A stretch of DNA of 46,958 nt from Phoronis australis (Eukaryota; Phoronida; Phoronidae), in assembly GCA_002633005.1 (NCBI GenBank), contig NMRA01000229.1, forward strand, positions 399,589-446,546. The letters run 5' to 3'. The notes under the pieces are model-generated. The model had not been told where the DNA came from and searched no databases. It saw nothing but the letters and a program-made list of their open reading frames with translations. Below are positions 10,704 through 21,537 of this stretch, in pieces; the first letter of the stretch is position 1; the number at the start of each line of letters is the position of its first letter. The position numbers and the translations under genes are program-made.

Positions 10704-11525
10704 GGTAACTTTTGAAAGGTTATAAAGATATTCCTCCCTGAAATATAGTATGTTTGTTTGATTTGAAGACAAGAATGAAGCTAATTGCCCTGAATTGTAG
10801 CCTAATTGGTGTTACATAACACTGCTGTCACCACTTAATCATCTGCTAGGGTGCTCCTGTTTATTTTATTTGAACTGACCAGAAACAATAACAAAATGTT
10901 CAATTACTAGGAACATTCTACTCTGTGACTAGCACTGTGCACACACTCACTTGAAATTGCTGCCTTGATATTATATGGACATCATCTCTGCTGCTCTCTC
11001 ACAGTTCTTGAAGTTTTTATTATGGAGGATAGTGTGGATACTGATGACACTGGTCACATTTAGATATAGACTTCAGGGATTATGGATATGATAGTGTGGA
11101 TACTGATGGCACTGAGTGGTCAGATTTAGATACAGATTTCAGTGATCTAGTTTATGATGAGGATATGCTACACAGAAAACTTTCTTGACATGTTTTCTGG
11201 AAATTAAAATGGATTATTTGTAAACAAACGTCTTTGTTTCTGGAAAACAAAAAGCAAAACTACACGTTCAACCCTTTATGGATATTGAACTTGGATAAAT
11301 TTTATATCAACATGAAGCTCATTTACTCAAGATGTATTGCTGAAAATTTGGTAAGTATATGTTTACTAATGACTGAGTGATGAGGTTTTAATTATGTGCA
11401 GTGCTTGTGACCTAGTTATGAGTGAAATACCCTCCGACTTCAAGGGGTAGACATTCTACACCTCAGCCAGGCCACTAAGCAATTTATTCCATATGGTGCT
11501 CAGGGTCGAATGAGTTACGCAAAAT
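10704..11525 (+). other. No intact gene; decayed acidic coding-like patch with 62-bp tandem duplication
   Basis: Two copies of a 62-base unit (11028-11089, 11090-~11153) start GATAGTGTGGATACTGATG. The second encodes an acidic stretch (DSVDTDGTEW.., then DLVYDEDMLHRKLS, stop at 11186-11188). The first, starting ATG at 11022, is broken by a small deletion. It looks like a worn piece of coding DNA, but I cannot name a family. The rest shows nothing. Confidence 0.45.
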
Positions 11526-11529
11526 ACCT

Positions 11530-11862
11530 CGAATCCATCCGAAAACTACATGTAGATGATTGCGTCACCTCATTAATAGATGCCTATGTGCCAAATTTCA
11601 TGAAAATGGGTTGAGGATCTTTGAAGATACAGAGGTAAAAGTAAAATATTAAAATTGCCACTAGGGGGCACAACGGTATTCGGGTAGGTCCGAAACTCCT
11701 TGCCCTTTGTCGCCAACCCCATAGGAACACACCTGCGAAATTTCAATAACATCTTGCAAGGGGTTTAAAAGATACAGCCGGGGACGCCGGAATTCGGACG
11801 CCCGGACGCCCAGACAGAGATGACGGCAATATGCACCCACATATAAATATATGGACGCATAA
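11530..11862 (+). repeat. Dispersed repeat (GCCACTAGGGGGC family)
   Basis: Contains TGCCAAATTTCATGAAAAT, GCCACTAGGGGGCACAACGG, ATAGGAACACACC and GATACAGCCGGGGACG followed by short ACGCCCGGACG iterations. Same word order as the tandem units at 9 kb and the copies at 14.8, 42.8 and 43.4 kb. Confidence 0.75.
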
Positions 11863-11867
11863 AAAGT

Positions 11868-12190
11868 CGGTTTCTATAGCTCATTATGCTTCACTAACAG
11901 CAGGCTTAATCATCACTCAATGAATTGTTTGTTGACAATTCCTCGTATCCTAAAGTTTTAGTTTTATTAGGTATTTTCCAAAATGCTTACCTTCCGCCAT
12001 CATCCATTTGACACTCGGTGTGACGCTATTATTAATGTTAAGCAAGGAGAGAGTTCAGTAGACGCGAGAGTATTGCGGAAATACAAGAATTCCCTATGAA
12101 CTGCAAACTAGCACGGGATCACAACACGGGGAATAGCTTCCAAGGAATGATTGGCCGATGCGTTGACGTCATTAAAACGAAGGCACACCT
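11868..12190 (-). repeat. Dispersed repeat with the unoccupied TTAA site
   Basis: Reverse complement is homologous to 6080-6295 joined to 7934-7965. Where copy 1 carries the 1.63-kb insertion, this copy reads GAGTGATGATTAAGCCTGC with a single TTAA. It is an internal natural control for the insertion boundaries. Confidence 0.85.
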
Positions 12191-12199
12191 TATTTATTT

Positions 12200-12500
12200 T
12201 CACAGGCGTTGTAGCTGCCATTGTTTTGGTTAGTGTTTGAACTAAAGGTTGTTTGCGTACTTATTTTCAATTCTTTTTTATTAATAGCATCCGATAGAAA
12301 TTAATCTATTTTCTTATAAAATACATCATTTTTGCAATAATTTAGACCGAAATTGCTGTAATATACCGTTAGTTTTCATTTTTATATTCTACTGCAAAAA
12401 ATTTAAAGTTGATATAACTTTATATTCGTGATATTCCGGCGATTTCCATACAAATGTGTCAGAATTCTGACACAGTTCATTTCCCACAACCAACTTCCTC
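12200..12500. other. No gene seen
   Basis: AT-rich sequence between repeats, without motif or splice pair. Confidence 0.4.
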
Positions 12501-13370
12501 AAATGCCTAAACCGATCAGCGCCATCTTGAGGCTTGGGGACGAGGCATCAGCCTTTACTAACCAGTAACTTCAATTTGAATCACATGAAATTGTTTATTG
12601 TGGTACCTCGAATGTATGAGCTAGCTCCTTTTTGGGTATCGATTTTGAGTTCCTGGCGGCCCTTTCCAAAAGACAATTTGTCTATCATGTGTCATTCAGT
12701 GTTCATTGCGGCACGATTATTGATTTTTTAAATCTGAACCAGTAGCTCGAATACCCAGTGTAGCTCAAACTTTCAATGGCATACCGTGTACAAGATTTTT
12801 GGGGATTCTGGCAGGCACAACTCAAAATGCAATTTGTCTGTCATAGGACATTTAGTGACCAGTGACATGTATTCATTGACATGGAATTGGTTTTTGTGGT
12901 ACCTCGAATGTATGAGCTAGACCATTTTTGGGGTTCCTTTCTGGGTAACTGGAGGACACTTTCCAGAGGGCAGTTTGTCTGACATGGGTCATTCGGTGTT
13001 CAGTGCAGTAATATTGCTGTTTTAACTGGTACCTGGAATATCAAATCTACACTAGCTGAAACTTTCAATGGCATACGGTGGTTGACATTTTTGAAGTTCA
13101 TGGGGGGCACAAACCAGAGTGCATTTTGTCTGTCATGGGGCGTTTAGTGAACAGTGACGTGTATTGAATCACATGGAACTGATTTTTGTGGTACCTGTAC
13201 CTCGAAATGTATGAACTAGCTAGTTTGGGGGTATTTGGGTTTCTGGCGGACCCTTTCTGGAGTGCAATTTGTCTGGATTGGGTCATATTCGGTGTTCAGT
13301 GCGGTACTATGGTCCGTTTTGAATCAGTTTTGTTTGGTACCTCGAATATATAATCTACAGTGTAGTTAAT
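12500..13370 (+). repeat. Composite satellite, ~2.6 units of ~295 bp made of two half-units
   Basis: A half-units begin with GGTACCTCGAATGTATGA (12601, 12897, 13189). B half-units, begun by the related GGTACCTGGAATATCAAATC, occur near 12743, 13028 and 13335. The halves share the ending TTTTGTCTGTCATGGG..TTNAGTG, so A and B probably arose from a ~147-bp monomer that then amplified as a dimer. A single inverted unit is at 5715-6010. The open frame at 12534-12731 is a shadow. Confidence 0.88.
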
Positions 13371-14789
13371 TTTTAGCCCCCTTGTAAGGTCCACAGGCAT
13401 CACATCTACAGTGCAGACAACTGCAGACGCCCATTTCCGTATATACTGAAGTAGACTCTAAGTTACCCTAAGGTCAGATGTTGGTACCTCTTTCATCTAT
13501 GCTAATAGCTCTGGGTTGCCGGTCTGTCAAGAAATGGCCTATGAGGAAACATCAGCAGCAACGGAAAAAGTAAAAACTGCGATCGTCCACTATCAAAGTC
13601 AATGTCGATCATTGGCGCCGTGATCGAATTTTAACACCTCCGTTATATTTCTGTCAAAAACAATCTACTGCGTACGGCCAAACCTACCGTGAAGTCATCG
13701 AACCTGTTTCTCATACATGTAATTCTCAAGAAATGCCACACAGCAAAACCAAAAACTCCTACTACTTCTACAGAATTTGAGGACGAAACTTTTATGAACT
13801 CTGCAAATCTCTTCCATACCAGTAACCACAACGTATTCCATGCTAGTCGCGATTGTTCACCGACAATTTAATAATTTTATAAAAACTGGAAAAGGGGGAG
13901 ACTTGATTCCATCAACGGGGAGGGGGGAGGGGCTCAAACTCTGGTTATGTTCCTAAACTTCCTGGTACTTCTTCAAAGAAGATTCCCGACTTTTGTAGTC
14001 AGTTTGTTTCGTCAGAATCAATAAATATCAGTATTTCATAGTCCCTCATGCAAAAGAGGGACATCTTAAAAACAATGGCTAACAGCGTAGTGGAGAGCAG
14101 TGGATACAGCATGGTATATGAAAGTTTCAAATGAATCCGATCCTAGCCACTTTTGAGATATGGTGATCCGAAGTTGACAATGGAGTTTTTCCAGTTTCAA
14201 ACAAAACCTTTATATTTTTGAAACTCTGGTTACATTTGTGACTGCCTTGAAAAATGACCAGGTGGCTTCTCACATAACATGTATGTCGCACACGGCGAGC
14301 AGAGGTTGTCGATTATGACGTCACGACGGGCCCTCATCATTTTCAACACCATTCATACTCCACAATAATTTACTAATTAAATAGGAGTACATCTGACAAA
14401 GCTTACACACGCTGAACTAAAAAATAATATCAAAATTTATTTTGAAAACACGTATTCAAACTTTAATAATTACTCATTTCGTTGACGTTTAGTCCTTGCA
14501 CAATGTCCCTCAAACCATCGCTTGGGGGAAATTGATTTGTAAGGCTTTCAGCTCAGGACCGTGTCACACCAAACCCCAACCGGAACACTTCGAATAATTC
14601 CGTATATTCCAAATTCCCCTCGAAGGTACTGAGATACGGAACACTATCCTGTCGTATCTCGTGCGTGAAAGGTGTTTGGCACGTTCACTCAATACCTTAA
14701 TAGTGTCACCTAGCAAACGGTGACCTCTGAACTGATTAGTCGGTGAGGTAAGAATGTTGAATTATGGGATATTATTCATGGGCAATCCA
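13371..14789. other. No supported gene
   Basis: Opposite-strand open frames at 13643-13871 (60-62 codons) have no motif. G-rich runs occur near 13905-13935. I see no splice-bounded coding block. Confidence 0.4.
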
Positions 14790-14991
14790 CTCCATAACCG
14801 AAGGTCCGTCAAGGAACTTCAAAAATACAAAGGGAAAGGATAGAAACAAAATTGCCTCTAGGGGACACAACGAACATCGGATATGGCCGAAAGTCGTCTA
14901 CATTGGTCGCCACGTTCACAGAAATATTATCCCAAATCCTGCAGAGGTTTTAGGAGATAAACCCCAAACGCAATGACTAAACTCCCAATAG
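14790..14991 (+). repeat. Dispersed repeat (GCCACTAGGGGGC family), left piece
   Basis: CTCTAGGGGACACAACGAACATCGGATATGGCC.. and CCTGCAGAGGTTTTAGGAGATA follow the family word order. The copy is interrupted at 14991 by the inverted-repeat element and resumes at 15454-15570. Confidence 0.7.
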
Positions 14992-15453
14992 TATGATGGG
15001 CCGTTGGGGGGAAAATGTCGTCGGAAAAATACGAGCGTAATCATGTACATTACGCCGTTATTTACGCCGTTGATTACGCAGTAAAATTACGAGCGTAATT
15101 TAATTCTTAACGGTGTAAAATTACGCTCGCGATTTAGTTTTAATTATTAGCCAATGACGTTCGCTTTTACAACTCACCGTTCCGCGCGCTCGTGGAAATA
15201 CTTATTTACTGACGGGTAACATGTCTAAGCTACGAGCGCTAAATAATGGCGCATCAAATCGCTGCTGCAATGTCAGCGATTGCGCAAGAACGAGCTGCCC
15301 AGCAACAGTCGTGTATGTTTGGTTAACACTGATTGGTTTAAATTAGGAACGTTCTCAAAGTAATTTACGAGCGTAATTTACGGCGACATTTCCCCCCATT
15401 AAATTTACGGGCGTAATTCTACGCCGACACTTTCCCCTCAACGGCCCAACATA
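14992..15453. mobile_element. 462-bp inverted-repeat element with CAATAG target duplication
   Basis: Left end TATGATGGGCCGTTGGGGGG, right end the complement of TATGTTGGGCCGTTGAGGGG, directly flanked by CAATAG at 14986-14991 and 15454-15459. Inside, the palindromic word TTACGAGCGTAA and close variants recur at both sides (ATACGAGCGTAAT, TTACGAGCGTAAT, ATTTACGGGCGTAAT). No coding capacity, so a MITE. It sits inside a dispersed repeat. The superfamily is not identified. Confidence 0.8.
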
Positions 15454-15570
15454 CAATAGGTCCGGGGACATCAAAGTAGTCGGAGCAGTCCGCAAATAAT
15501 CGTCAACCGTGCTCTTCCCAGGAACATGGTTAGACTGAAGCTGAATAAACACGGCGAGGGACCACTTCGG
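15454..15570 (+). repeat. Dispersed repeat, right piece
   Basis: Continuation of the copy at 14790-14991 beyond the insertion: GTAGTCGGAGCAGTCCGC, TCGTCAACCGTGCTCTTC and AGGAACATGG follow the order seen in the 9-kb tandem units. Confidence 0.65.
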
Positions 15571-17106
15571 AGATGTGACCACAGCGCATGAAGTTCATGA
15601 GTACGACTGAGTTACCGACTTTACACAATGCAATGAGACTACAAGATATAATGATTAAACCTCATCTGTGGACCATAGTTCCAACAACAAGTACTTGTAG
15701 GCTTGGCAGTTGCTGCTAGTAGTCACCTTCTTAAAGAAAGTCAACTAAAGCCACATGTTGTAGTTACGCAATAGAATGATCAATTCAACACAGTCTGCGC
15801 CAATTGGTCCTATTTTCGACACTCAAGCACAAAGTTAGACATCGGAAACAAAATTGAGACTACTACCATGATGAATAGTGCGCAAGTGACTCACCTCCTG
15901 GTCACATGAACAGCTTCAAAGCCTGTGTATGTTGATGGCATCTTCAAGACAGTGGCCTGCTATCACATGTATTTTCAATGACTGCGTTCGACAGGTGTAC
16001 AGCTGGAAGTGTTGGCGTAAAGCTCGGCATCGCTGCGGTGGTTCTGCATGAAAATAATTAGGCGATCCTATGTCTAGGGGAAAGCAAGCTGTGCTTAAGT
16101 AATTTGACACGTGTCAGTGTTTTTGTATAAACTGGTTGAAGTAGTATCGTAATTAGCGCAAGATAACTGGTTCTCTGGTGAAGCTTTTTCCCTTGAAAAG
16201 TGGATTTTGAAATTGTATTATTGTATTTGATATCAAGAACAAATTGTTGGTTAATTTTATCAGATTCTTTCCTTAACCCCCTGTACATTTTAGACTGAGC
16301 CAAGCAGAAAACAGTGCACTCCATGTAAGACTTTCTTGACGAGTCGGTACTTTTAGCCAAATATCTACAAAACTGTAGATTTTATCTTCGCAAAAGTGCA
16401 GATTTTCTGAAACCAGAAACCCAGTAGAATATGATTGTTCCATTTATACCAATCTGCCATTAATAGGCTCACGTGAGAACACGTTTAGTAAATTAAGCGT
16501 ATCAAAAAGAAGGGACTTTCATAGCAAATCAACAGAATCAGTTACGAAACCAAATGTTATAAATGTTTAAGAAGAAATCTCAAAAACGAGGTTGCGTTTT
16601 TCAAACTATCGTTTCGCTTTAGTTATATGCAGCCTTTCACAAAATTAATTAGTCCTATTTTTGGTCTGCATGCAAAAATGGAACACCAAGTGTTTTCAGA
16701 GGAGAACAGTGCATCAAGAAAGTTTCGTATAAATCCGTTTAGTAATATGATGTTCCCAAGTTGGCAAAAATTGATAATTTTTCTTTGGTCCTACATACGA
16801 TGTATTAACCTCAAATTGAGCCTGTTTATGTATTAAGGTATTTAGTGTAAACGGTTGTCCTTGATTAAAATTTTCACTGAGTTGAAGTAAGTTTGTTTTT
16901 GTTTTTCAAAAGGCGTTGTTGTAAACCCTTCGTCGAGGCACGTCGTTTACTGTTTAACCAAGGTTTACAGGTAAGCTACATTAAGATAAGGCTGGAGCTT
17001 AAGGTTATGTACCCTATAAAAATGGTCAACTTGGGTTGACTTCGAAACAACACATCTCCTTAATGGCTGATAGATATACATGTAGAATGAAACTTTCAGA
17101 TACTAT
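15571..17106. other. No supported gene
   Basis: Several open frames of 60-100 codons exist on both strands (15916-16110 and 16058-16360 minus, 16627-16836 plus) but none has a motif, codon pattern or splice context that I would defend. Confidence 0.4.
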
Positions 17107-17111
17107 ATGCT

Positions 17112-17275
17112 TCTAGCAACACAACTATCTCCGCTACTACTGCCACTACTTACCGCTACTATCCCCACTATAATAGCCTACCACCGCTACTACCGACATA
17201 CTCCCGCCACTGACTACTACCAACACAGCCACCGCCACCGGCGCTACTGCTGCTACTACTACTACTGCCAATTCA
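17112..17275 (+). repeat. Degenerate (CTA/CAC)n trinucleotide-rich tract
   Basis: Repeated CTACTA, CCACTA, CACCGC and TACTAC triplets. It gives a Leu/Thr/Tyr/His-rich open frame that I regard as low-complexity, not a protein. Confidence 0.85.
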
Positions 17276-17282
17276 AGGCAAC

Positions 17283-17325
17283 GCAAGGGCGGATCCAGGA
17301 TTTTGAGTTGGGGGCAGGGCAATCC
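17283..17325 (+). mobile_element. Fragment of a CAGNGGCGGAT-type transposon end
   Basis: GCAAGGGCGGATCCAGG followed by G-rich sequence resembles the ends at 10042 and 42551. No partner end is nearby, and it abuts the truncated left side of the next element. Confidence 0.4.
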
Positions 17326-17340
17326 ATATCCACATCACAT

Positions 17341-18932
17341 CGCCTCGTATACGGTCGACCTCACCTTGCCGAAAGGTGTCGCGTTAACCTGTGAGGTAGG
17401 TGAGAAACGACGCACGGCGACGTCCGAGTCAGTGGTTCGTCTGCAGACTGAATGCCGCTAGGCCTATATTGAGGAGCATCGTTCCCACTTTTACGAAGTA
17501 TGAAACTGCGAAGAAAACGGGTGTATCGTTTTTTTCGACTTCCTCGAGAGTCCGAAATGGTTAGGAAGTGGCTCGAGGTAGTGAAGAATGAAAGGTACGC
17601 TGTCGACAGTGATTTCTCGGACGAAATCCGGGTTACCAAAGAATTATCCATACGTTCCGTTGTCCGTGCATGTTCACTGTGCCTCTCTAGTATTTCTTGA
17701 TCAGTGCATTCCGGTTCGAACTGATAGCCTGTGAAACCTAACGATCCGACCCGTGAAGTCTTCGTCGGATGAGCTCTTGACTAAGTCGGGATTGGCGCCG
17801 GGCGAGTTGCCATGTTGACGTTTATTATTCTGCGTTCTGTTTCAAAATGAATTGTTCTCATCCTAACCAATGCTTATATGAAACTGAACCAAAGTCTGCC
17901 TTATTAGATACCAATTTTTAATGCCTTTGCAGTATTTGTGAGTGCAAATGTTGAGAAGCCAGCAATGAATAAACCACAGCGTTACCGGCTTTCGATGCCG
18001 GCATCAAAGGTAATTGACCGCATGCTAATTCAGTGTTTGCTGACAGAAAGCTGTTGTGAAACAATAACTCGATTTTATATGCTACATGTACGATCACATG
18101 TTAGGGGAATCTTTATTTAGAAGTAAAAATAAATTATTCATATCATTGTTACTGTACAATCTTTGCTCTGACGGTCTGTGGAAGGGGAACTCGACTTCGC
18201 GGCCCCCGACAAGTAAGTAGATTTTCAGTTTCGTGGCTAATTCACATTAAATAATTACGTGCACATTATTTCTTTGACTAACTATTGTAGTCTTTTCGTG
18301 ACTGGAGGTTTAGTTTCCAATTCAAGCTGGTTTACGTTCGCCTGTCAGTCCCAGCGGCCGCGAAGGGCCTGATCGCGCTCCGAGCCACTGGCAGGGATAA
18401 CGAGTCAGTCCGCATCACGACGGGCCTGATCGGGTTCCGAGCCACTGGCCGGGATAACACGCGTTTTATGTGTTTAGAACGCAAAACATCACAAGTATAA
18501 ACAACACAGATAGGTTCTCCTGTCTGTATTTCACGGAAGAATACTTCGAATTCATCTCCGAACAGACCCCAAGCTCTTGCTACGGACCTTGGTAGATTGG
18601 CCTGCCGAACTTTGTAGGCTGTGTCCAAATACCAATAAAACAACAGGTTTTTGTAAGAACTCGGTGTATTTTTAAGGGTTTTAGATCGAAGTTTGATGAT
18701 TTATTGGTGTTAAATAATGGATTCAAGCGATAACCTGACACCAGTAACCCGTGTTGTGAACTGCCGAAGAGACAGCGAGTGAAACCATTTACGTCGTTGG
18801 ATAATCTCAACACCTCCTTCTGCATGCCGTCAGGTATCAGGTAGCGCAGCCGAACGTGCCGTTATCCAGTAGAACTACTCGATCTAATTTGATACAAAAT
18901 GGGTTATTTTTTGGGTAGCATTCTCCTTTAGA
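17341..18932. mobile_element. TTAA-type element, copy 2 (left end lost)
   Basis: Homologous over its length to 6360-7929 with substitutions and small indels: shared ATACGGTCGACCTCACCTTG, CGTGAAGTCTTCGTCGGATG and CCCAGCGGCCGCGA. The right end GGGTAGCATTCTCCT is followed by TTAG rather than TTAA. The left inverted repeat is missing. A short CGGGCCTGATCGGGTTCCGAG segment is locally duplicated near 18365-18445. Open frames within are shared by descent, not conserved as protein. Confidence 0.85.
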
Positions 18933-19165
18933 TTTTTTGCACTCTAGTTGCCGGAGTCAGAGAAATGAGTTGTTGTCTCACGTGACCATCACGAGGAGGT
19001 GCAGCCGCCTTGCATAGCAAGGCGTCAGTGATTGTTTGAAACGTAGTATTATCGCCAGCGTAAAAGACAAGACGACATAACTGGCGCGGACAGAAGTACA
19101 ACGATGAAATCCGTCTGCACTCGGCTATAAGATGCTTGCTCAAGCTGAGTAACTTTTTTAGAGTT
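18928..19165 (-). other. Open coding-like fragment abutting the TTAA element
   Basis: About 79 codons are open from just after a stop near 19167 down to a stop at 18928, ending inside the boundary with the transposon copy. The peptide (..AECRRISSLYFCPRQLC.., ..FYAGDNTTFQTITDALL..) has a protein-like composition, but I do not recognise it and there is no Met start. It could be an exon cut by the insertion or a chance open frame. Confidence 0.3.
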
Positions 19166-19440
19166 TTCTAGCTGCGCGACAGCCGACAAACTTTCTCTCA
19201 AGCAATGGCATTCCTAAAAATAACTCACGGTCTTACGGCACATTTTACGGATTTTTTTCCGACCGGTCGGCTAGGAGTAGACGACCGGCCGTCGAATGGT
19301 CGGCAAATTATCCGACCGCGGGTCGGCTAAAAATTAGCAGCCGGTCGCGGTGCCAACTCATAAGCCGACCCACCAGCCGACTCTACAGCCGACCTTTTTG
19401 CCTACCGGCCATCAGCCGACCCGCTAATCGGCTGCTGTTT
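19165..19440. repeat. Cluster of GTCGGC / GCCGAC words with orientation switch
   Basis: GC-rich island in AT-rich surroundings. GTCGGC words dominate 19260-19330, then AGCCGAC words dominate 19360-19430 (for example AAGCCGACCC, CAGCCGACTC, CAGCCGACCT, CAGCCGACCC), with GACCGGTC and GACCGGCC palindromes. The whole can fold back on itself. Function unknown. Confidence 0.7.
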
Positions 19441-21537
19441 TTAGGCTAGAGTAGCAGTTGCGTAATAAGTTGTCAGGCTGATACCGCTTTGCGTACAGAT
19501 GCCGATATTCGTCTCGGCACAGGGTCAAATAAATTAACCTAGTTTTACAGTGTTTCCATTACATGAGTTCACATCGGTTGCGTTAATTGACACAACCAAT
19601 TCGAAGGTTGGTGGCAAGCGGTGATATTGAGCATTGGATTATGGACAATGCAAAAAGGTTTGGATAACAAAACGTGAAAGTTTTCTTTACATTTGATCTT
19701 TTGGCTCAGACGTTAAGAGCAATTCCATATAAAAACCAGATGATGGGCTATATATGCAAAATCACCAATTTTTTTGAAACTTAGCACATCAGCTGGCCTT
19801 GTCAAAAGAAACCTGAGCCTGATTTTTTAAGAGTTTTCGAGTTTTTTTTACCCTTTTTAGGACCACTTTGTACTTTTTATGAAAAATAGCAAATAATAGT
19901 TCTTGGAAGTAGGTAACTTTTTGTCAGCAACAACACATCATCGCTTCGCGCTATAGAAAAAAATAACTATATAGCAGAAAGAAGAAAGAATAACGTACAA
20001 GAAAAACTAGTTCAGATGGATTTTTTTGATTTTTATGTCCTCCCATTTTAGCCTATAAAAATATCATTTTCACTGCTTATTATTAAGGCCATTTTTACGC
20101 ATTTTTATCACTCTCCCAAATCTATATCGGATTCTTTTGGAACATGAATTAACTTCCATCTGTTACTGCTATCTTTGTTCAGCCCAACGCAAGAATAAAA
20201 AATCTTGTCTCTTTCATAGTTTTTGTGCAGTCAGTTTTTTACATAACTCACTTACACACTTTTCTGCCAATCTGTGACAGTCAGTTTGATTGAAAGACTC
20301 TAGGAGGCGCTACTCGATTGTGCAATTATCTATCGACCAAGATGCCAAATAGAACAAATATCATTCGGTTTGCTACATCAGTGACGAAGGAGATCATGGG
20401 AAGCTGTATGAGAGATTTTTTCTTCGCGGATTTTCAGTTTTGCTGGTGCAAAAATAATTTTTTTTATAGGATTACAGAAATCAAAAAAGTCAAATTTAAT
20501 GTGTTAATGAGTTAATAATACAACCCCATCACCATCTCATACTTCAGAGAAGCACTTTTTGTTCTTATTAAGGGTGCCCATTACCCATTGCTTGGCCAGT
20601 TTTCAAACACCGTAACTGACTAAGAATCCCACGCACTACCTGCTGGTCCATTTTCAGACCTCCTGGACAAATCCCTGTATACATGTATGCGCATGAAAAA
20701 GTCCTCTAAAACTAATAGCAAAGTTCATACTAAAACTAATCAAAATCTTCGAGATCACACGTGAAAAGAGGACGGTGGATATGAGCAGAAGTGTGGTGTT
20801 ATGGGACATACAAAGTGTCACGCAATGCTTCTTGTACTACACAAAAGCGGCCAAGCATGGTGGCAGTGCGCCATTGGAATTTGCAATTTCAGAAAAATAA
20901 CAGGTACCGATATTTACGATTGAAAACATAATACTTTCAGTGATATCCAAGATACCGGCTTTCCAAACCAGTATTTAAGCAATTGGATGTTGTTGCGACT
21001 TACCAGCTAGAAGTTTCACAATATGTAAATTCCGTTCATGCGGCGGACTCAAAACCAGTTTTTTGAAGGTATGCTAGGTTTAGTGTATGATGCATTTCTA
21101 CACAACACTTCAAAAAAACTGCATTCTGTTTGAAGAAAACAAGAGCTACTGAAACACAAAGTCTTTTTATTTTGCTCAGTACACATGTCTAAGATAGACG
21201 TTTCTCAAAACTAGATAATCACTCCAGACCTATCATAAAAATCTCAGTAGTTTCAAGAGAATCAATTATGTAAAAAGTATGCTTTACGAGTCTCAAACTG
21301 AACAAAAAACGCTATTAAAAAGTGACAGAACATTTCAATGTTGACCATCAGTGGCTTGGATTATTTTCCCCAAACAGCCACCACTCAAATCTCTCCCCCA
21401 TGGAAGCCCCTAATTTGCGTCACCTTCCATTTTTCCAATTTCGCCCAGGGTGGACCCCAGTCCCCTAGCTACGATAATGATGACCACAACAATATCGTAA
21501 GAATAGACAACAACTAAAACATGTTCGTTCCTACAGT
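19441..21537. other. No supported gene
   Basis: AT-rich DNA with poly-T runs. Open frame 20318-20515 has no recognisable feature. The frames at 21582-21789 (plus) are antisense shadows of the pseudogene that ends at 21538. Confidence 0.4.

Noticed and set aside
12534-12731. Open frame within the satellite
   Set aside because: It is not preserved in the neighbouring units of the same repeat, so it is a shadow.
17107-17394. 95-codon open frame rich in Leu, Thr, Tyr and His
   Set aside because: It is produced by a degenerate CTA/CAC triplet tract and then enters a transposon copy.
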